This document shows positions 42,121 through 44,512 of a DNA stretch of 44,512 bases, one piece after another. Each line of letters starts with the position of its first letter. The stretch's first letter is position 1. The position numbers and the translations under genes were made by a program. Under the pieces are notes generated by a model. It worked only from the letters and a program-made list of their open reading frames with translations. It did no database searches and had not been told where the DNA came from. Origin of the DNA: an uncultured Collinsella sp. (lineage in GTDB: Bacteria; Actinomycetota; Coriobacteriia; Coriobacteriales; Coriobacteriaceae); the NCBI GenBank assembly GCA_900758845.1, contig CAAESW010000007.1, positions 1 through 44,512 on the forward strand, in the 5' to 3' direction.

Positions 42121-44145
42121 CTACATCAAGTTGCAAACAGCCGCCGCGAAGGCTACGGGGTCCTCGGGGAGGATGCCCTCGACCAGCAGAGCCTGGTCAT
42201 AGAGCAGACCGGAGTACTGCTTGATCTTGTCGGCGTCGCCTGCCTTCTGGGCAGCGACAAGCTTGTCAAAGACCGGGTGCTTGGCGTTGAGCTCGAGCAC
42301 GCGCTGGCTCTTGGGCATGCCGTCGGGCGCGCCCTCGGGTCCCTTCTGGAGCACCTTCTCCATCTCAAGCGAAAGCGGGCCCTCGGTGGTGATGCAAGCG
42401 GGGGCATCGGTCAGGCGCGCGGAGACGGCAACTTTCTCGACCTTGTCACCGAGCGCCTCCTTCATAGCGCTGAAGAGGTCCTCGTTTTCCTTGGTGGCGT
42501 CCTCGGCCTCCTTTTTCTCGTCCTCGGTCGCCAGGTCAAGATCACCGGTCGCGACGTTCTTGAGCTCCAGATGACGATCCTCGACCTCGGGCTCGGCACC
42601 GTCGGCCACAGCCTTCTCGGCAGCCTCGCGGGCAGCATCGTCCTCGTAGATCTTGGGCATATCGGCGGCAACGTACTCACGCATAGCCTGGAACGTGAAC
42701 TCATCCACATCCTGCGTCAGCAGCAGCACGTCATAGCCGCGGTCGAGCACGCCCTTTACCACGGGCATCTTGGCCAAGCGCTCGCGCGAGTCGCCGGCGG
42801 CGTAGTAGATGGCCTTCTGATCCTCGGGCATGCCCTTGGCATACTCGGCCAGGGTAATCATCTTCTGTTCCTTGGCAGACCAGAACAGCAACAGGTCGGC
42901 GAGCTCATCGGCCTTCATGCCATAGCTCGAGTAGATGCCGTACTTAAGACCGCGGCCAAAGTTCTCAAAGAACTTCTCGTAGGCCTCGCGGTCGTTGTCA
43001 CGCATATCCTCAAGGTCGGCGGTAATCTTCTTTTCCACACGCTTGGCGATGGCCTTGAGCTGACGGTTCTGCTGCAGCGTCTCGCGCGAGATGTTGAGCG
43101 ACACGTCGGCGGAATCCACGACGCCGCGGACAAAGTTGTAGTAGTCGGGCAGCAGGTCGTCGCACTTCTCCATGATCAGGACGTTGGAGCTGTAGAGCGC
43201 CAGACCCTTCTCGTAGTCCTTGCTGTACAGATCGAACGGCGCGCGTCCCGGCACAAACAGCAGGGCGTCATACTCGAGCGTGCCCTCGGCGTGGAAGCTG
43301 ATGGTGCGCGCAGGATCGTCAAAGTCGTGGAACGTGGACTTGTAGAACTCGTCGTAGTCCTTCTGCTCGACATCGGAGCTGCGCTTCTTCCAGATCGGTG
43401 TCATGGAATTGACGGTCTCGAGCTCCTGGTAGTCCTCGTACTCGGGCTTGTAATCGTCGCCGGCGTCCTCGGGCTTGGGTTTCTGGCGGCTCTTGGACAC
43501 CATCATCTGAATCGGGTAACGCACATAGTTGCTGTACTGCTGAATCAGGCTCTTGAGGCCCCACTCGGTCAGGAAGCGATCGTAGGTCTCGGCCTCGCCG
43601 TCGGCGTCGAGCTTCTCGTTCTCACGCAGCGTCAGGATGACATCGGTGCCGTGCTCGGCGCGCTCACCGTCCTCGATGGTGTAGCCCTCAAGACCGTCGG
43701 ATTCCCACACATGGGCGACATCCTCGCCATAGGCGCGGCTGACGACCTTCACATGGCTGGCAACCATAAAGGCCGAATAGAAGCCCACGCCAAACTGGCC
43801 GATGATGTCGACATCCGAACCCTGCTGCTCGGCGTTCTCGGTCTTAAACTCCTCGGAGCCGGAATGGGCGATGGTGCCCAGATTGCGCTCGAGCTCCTCG
43901 GCGGTCATGCCAATGCCGTTATCCGAGATGGTAATGGTGCGGGCGTCTTTATCAAAGGAGACGCGAATGGCCAGGTCACCCTGGTCGATCTTGACGCTCG
44001 GATCCTGCAGGCTCTTAAAGTTGAGCTTGTCGACGGCGTCGCTCGCGTTAGAGATAAGCTCGCGCAGGAAGATTTCCTTATTGGTGTAGATGGAGTTGAT
44101 CATAAGGTCGAGCAGTTTTTTGCTCTCGGTCTTAAATTGACGCAT
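42121..44145 (-). CDS. htpG: Hsp90-family chaperone HtpG
   Basis: This 674-residue ATP-dependent chaperone folds or remodels client proteins in the cytoplasm. The GHKL ATPase domain shows ELISNASDAVDKL, DNGIGMT, GTIAHSGS and GQFGVGFYSAFM. The middle domain has SLNISRETLQQNRQLKAI with the catalytic Arg. The C-terminal dimerisation domain follows, with an acidic insertion near 545-590 rich in Glu, Asp and Lys. The family's usual length is about 620-630, so this insertion explains the extra residues. AAAGGAC precedes the ATG at 44145. Confidence 0.95.
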   Translation of the reverse strand: MRQFKTESKKLLDLMINSIYTNKEIFLRELISNASDAVDKLNFKSLQDPSVKIDQGDLAIRVSFDKDARTITISDNGIGMTAEELERNLGTIAHSGSEEFKTENAEQQGSDVDIIGQFGVGFYSAFMVASHVKVVSRAYGEDVAHVWESDGLEGYTIEDGERAEHGTDVILTLRENEKLDADGEAETYDRFLTEWGLKSLIQQYSNYVRYPIQMMVSKSRQKPKPEDAGDDYKPEYEDYQELETVNSMTPIWKKRSSDVEQKDYDEFYKSTFHDFDDPARTISFHAEGTLEYDALLFVPGRAPFDLYSKDYEKGLALYSSNVLIMEKCDDLLPDYYNFVRGVVDSADVSLNISRETLQQNRQLKAIAKRVEKKITADLEDMRDNDREAYEKFFENFGRGLKYGIYSSYGMKADELADLLLFWSAKEQKMITLAEYAKGMPEDQKAIYYAAGDSRERLAKMPVVKGVLDRGYDVLLLTQDVDEFTFQAMREYVAADMPKIYEDDAAREAAEKAVADGAEPEVEDRHLELKNVATGDLDLATEDEKKEAEDATKENEDLFSAMKEALGDKVEKVAVSARLTDAPACITTEGPLSLEMEKVLQKGPEGAPDGMPKSQRVLELNAKHPVFDKLVAAQKAGDADKIKQYSGLLYDQALLVEGILPEDPVAFAAAVCNLM

Positions 44146-44175
44146 GTGCAGTCCTTTCGCGCTACCCCTGCCCGC

Positions 44176-44200
44176 AAAAACGGCCCGGTTGCCCGAGCCG
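44176..44200 (-). terminator. Terminator-like hairpin in the htpG leader
   Basis: CGGC-T-CGG / CCG-G-GCCG followed by TTTTT on the minus strand lies only 30 nt upstream of the htpG start. A -10-like TTATAA lies 30 nt further up (about 44234-44239). It may end an upstream transcript that the IS110 insertion has cut off, or attenuate htpG. Confidence 0.5.
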
Positions 44201-44213
44201 CATTGCAGACCTG

Positions 44214-44459
44214 CTATGTTCAGACTTAGATTTTATAACCCATTAGCGCGCATATATACATACGGAATCGAAAAACTGTATGTTGGAACACCCATGCGTC
44301 GATTGCCAAGGAGTATCCCCAACTGCCAGCAGAGACGATATGAGCAGGACATAAAAACATTGAGAGCCCCTGCTGCATGAAAGACCGCGGATTAGGCCGA
44401 CAATGGTGAGTGTCTAATCCAACCGTGGCGGCCACGCCGCATTCATGGAAGGGGCTCCC
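44214..44459 (+). mobile_element. Putative left end of an IS110-family element
   Basis: This 5' non-coding part precedes an IS110-type recombinase. IS110 elements lack long terminal repeats, so the outer boundary cannot be fixed; the base composition changes near 44220-44280, from GC-rich leader to AT-rich. The two hairpins at 44343-44420 lie in this part. Confidence 0.5.
44343..44420 (+). ncRNA. Candidate bridge-RNA segment upstream of the IS110 recombinase
   Basis: Two successive hairpins occur: AGCAGG/CCTGCT (44343-44348 with 44369-44374, 20-nt loop) and GGATTAG/CTAATCC (44389-44395 with 44414-44420, 18-nt loop). They are 14 nt apart and 40 nt before the recombinase start. IS110 elements of the IS621 type encode a bridge RNA with two large loops (target- and donor-binding) in this position. 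The match is by layout only. Confidence 0.4.
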
Positions 44460-44512
44460 ATGCTCGATACTACCACCTTCATCGGCCTCGACGTCCACGC
44501 CCGCTCGATAAA
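44460..44512 (+). CDS. IS110-family transposase/recombinase, 5' part (truncated by window edge)
   Basis: The visible start, MLDTTTFIGLDVHARSIK, carries the IGLDVH motif in which the Asp is the first acidic residue of the RuvC-like DEDD site of IS110 recombinases. I chose ATG 44460 because GGAAGGGG lies 5-8 nt upstream; an in-frame ATG at 44445 lies before that site. The remainder (about 300-400 residues, including the Ser-containing Tnp domain) is outside the window. Confidence 0.85.
   Translation, partial: MLDTTTFIGLDVHARSI

Overview
The window looks like a chromosomal segment of a high-GC gut actinobacterium of the class Coriobacteriia, most likely Collinsella. This rests on gene content and intergenic style (long hairpins, strong AGGAGG-type ribosome binding sites), not on a database match. 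Almost every gene is on the minus strand; only serB, larB, larC, a TetR gene and a partial IS110 recombinase are on plus.

Positions 1-83 hold the end of an IS3-like element. Positions 130-17289 are a pectin/galacturonate island. In transcription order (high to low coordinates) it has a LacI-type regulator; uxaC-uxaB-uxaA; a GPH/MFS sugar symporter; a GH28 polygalacturonase; an acetylesterase; a pectin methylesterase fused to an alpha/beta-hydrolase; an SGNH esterase; a GH105 unsaturated galacturonyl hydrolase; a sugar isomerase/epimerase; and a GltD-like flavoprotein. None of the degradative enzymes has a visible signal peptide, so the layout implies import of pectin oligomers followed by cytoplasmic demethylation, deacetylation and cleavage to galacturonate, then oxidation by UxaCBA to 2-keto-3-deoxygluconate. 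Three promoters (GH105, symporter, uxaC) share one architecture: two TGAACGTTCA palindromes 38-41 bp apart, one on the -35 box and one just downstream of the -10 box, plus two upstream GAACGG half-sites 21 bp apart.

Positions 17434-20861 are a ferrous-iron locus (two feoA genes, feoB, a Cys-rich FeoB-associated protein) with palindromes that look like iron-regulator sites. Then come an HPr-like protein with Asp at position 46, aspS and serB. Positions 24185-28795 are a lactate-racemase locus: larB, a one-domain larC with a 40-residue His-rich tract and a TetR gene on plus, facing larA and a LarD-like aquaporin on minus. Next are ppc, hisS, an MFS remnant, an M20 amidohydrolase, an EamA transporter, two large YhgE/Pip membrane proteins and htpG. 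The window ends at the start of an IS110 recombinase.

The most unusual non-coding signal is a pair of ~125-bp elements (26591-26715 and 29068-29194) with a shared core and 29-bp outer arms. The arms differ at about half their positions yet are perfectly self-complementary in each copy, which is strong covariation for a conserved structure. Other long hairpins occur at 15986-16184, 33666-33869, 34170-34259 and 42021-42090. Two hairpins just upstream of the IS110 recombinase could be part of a bridge RNA.
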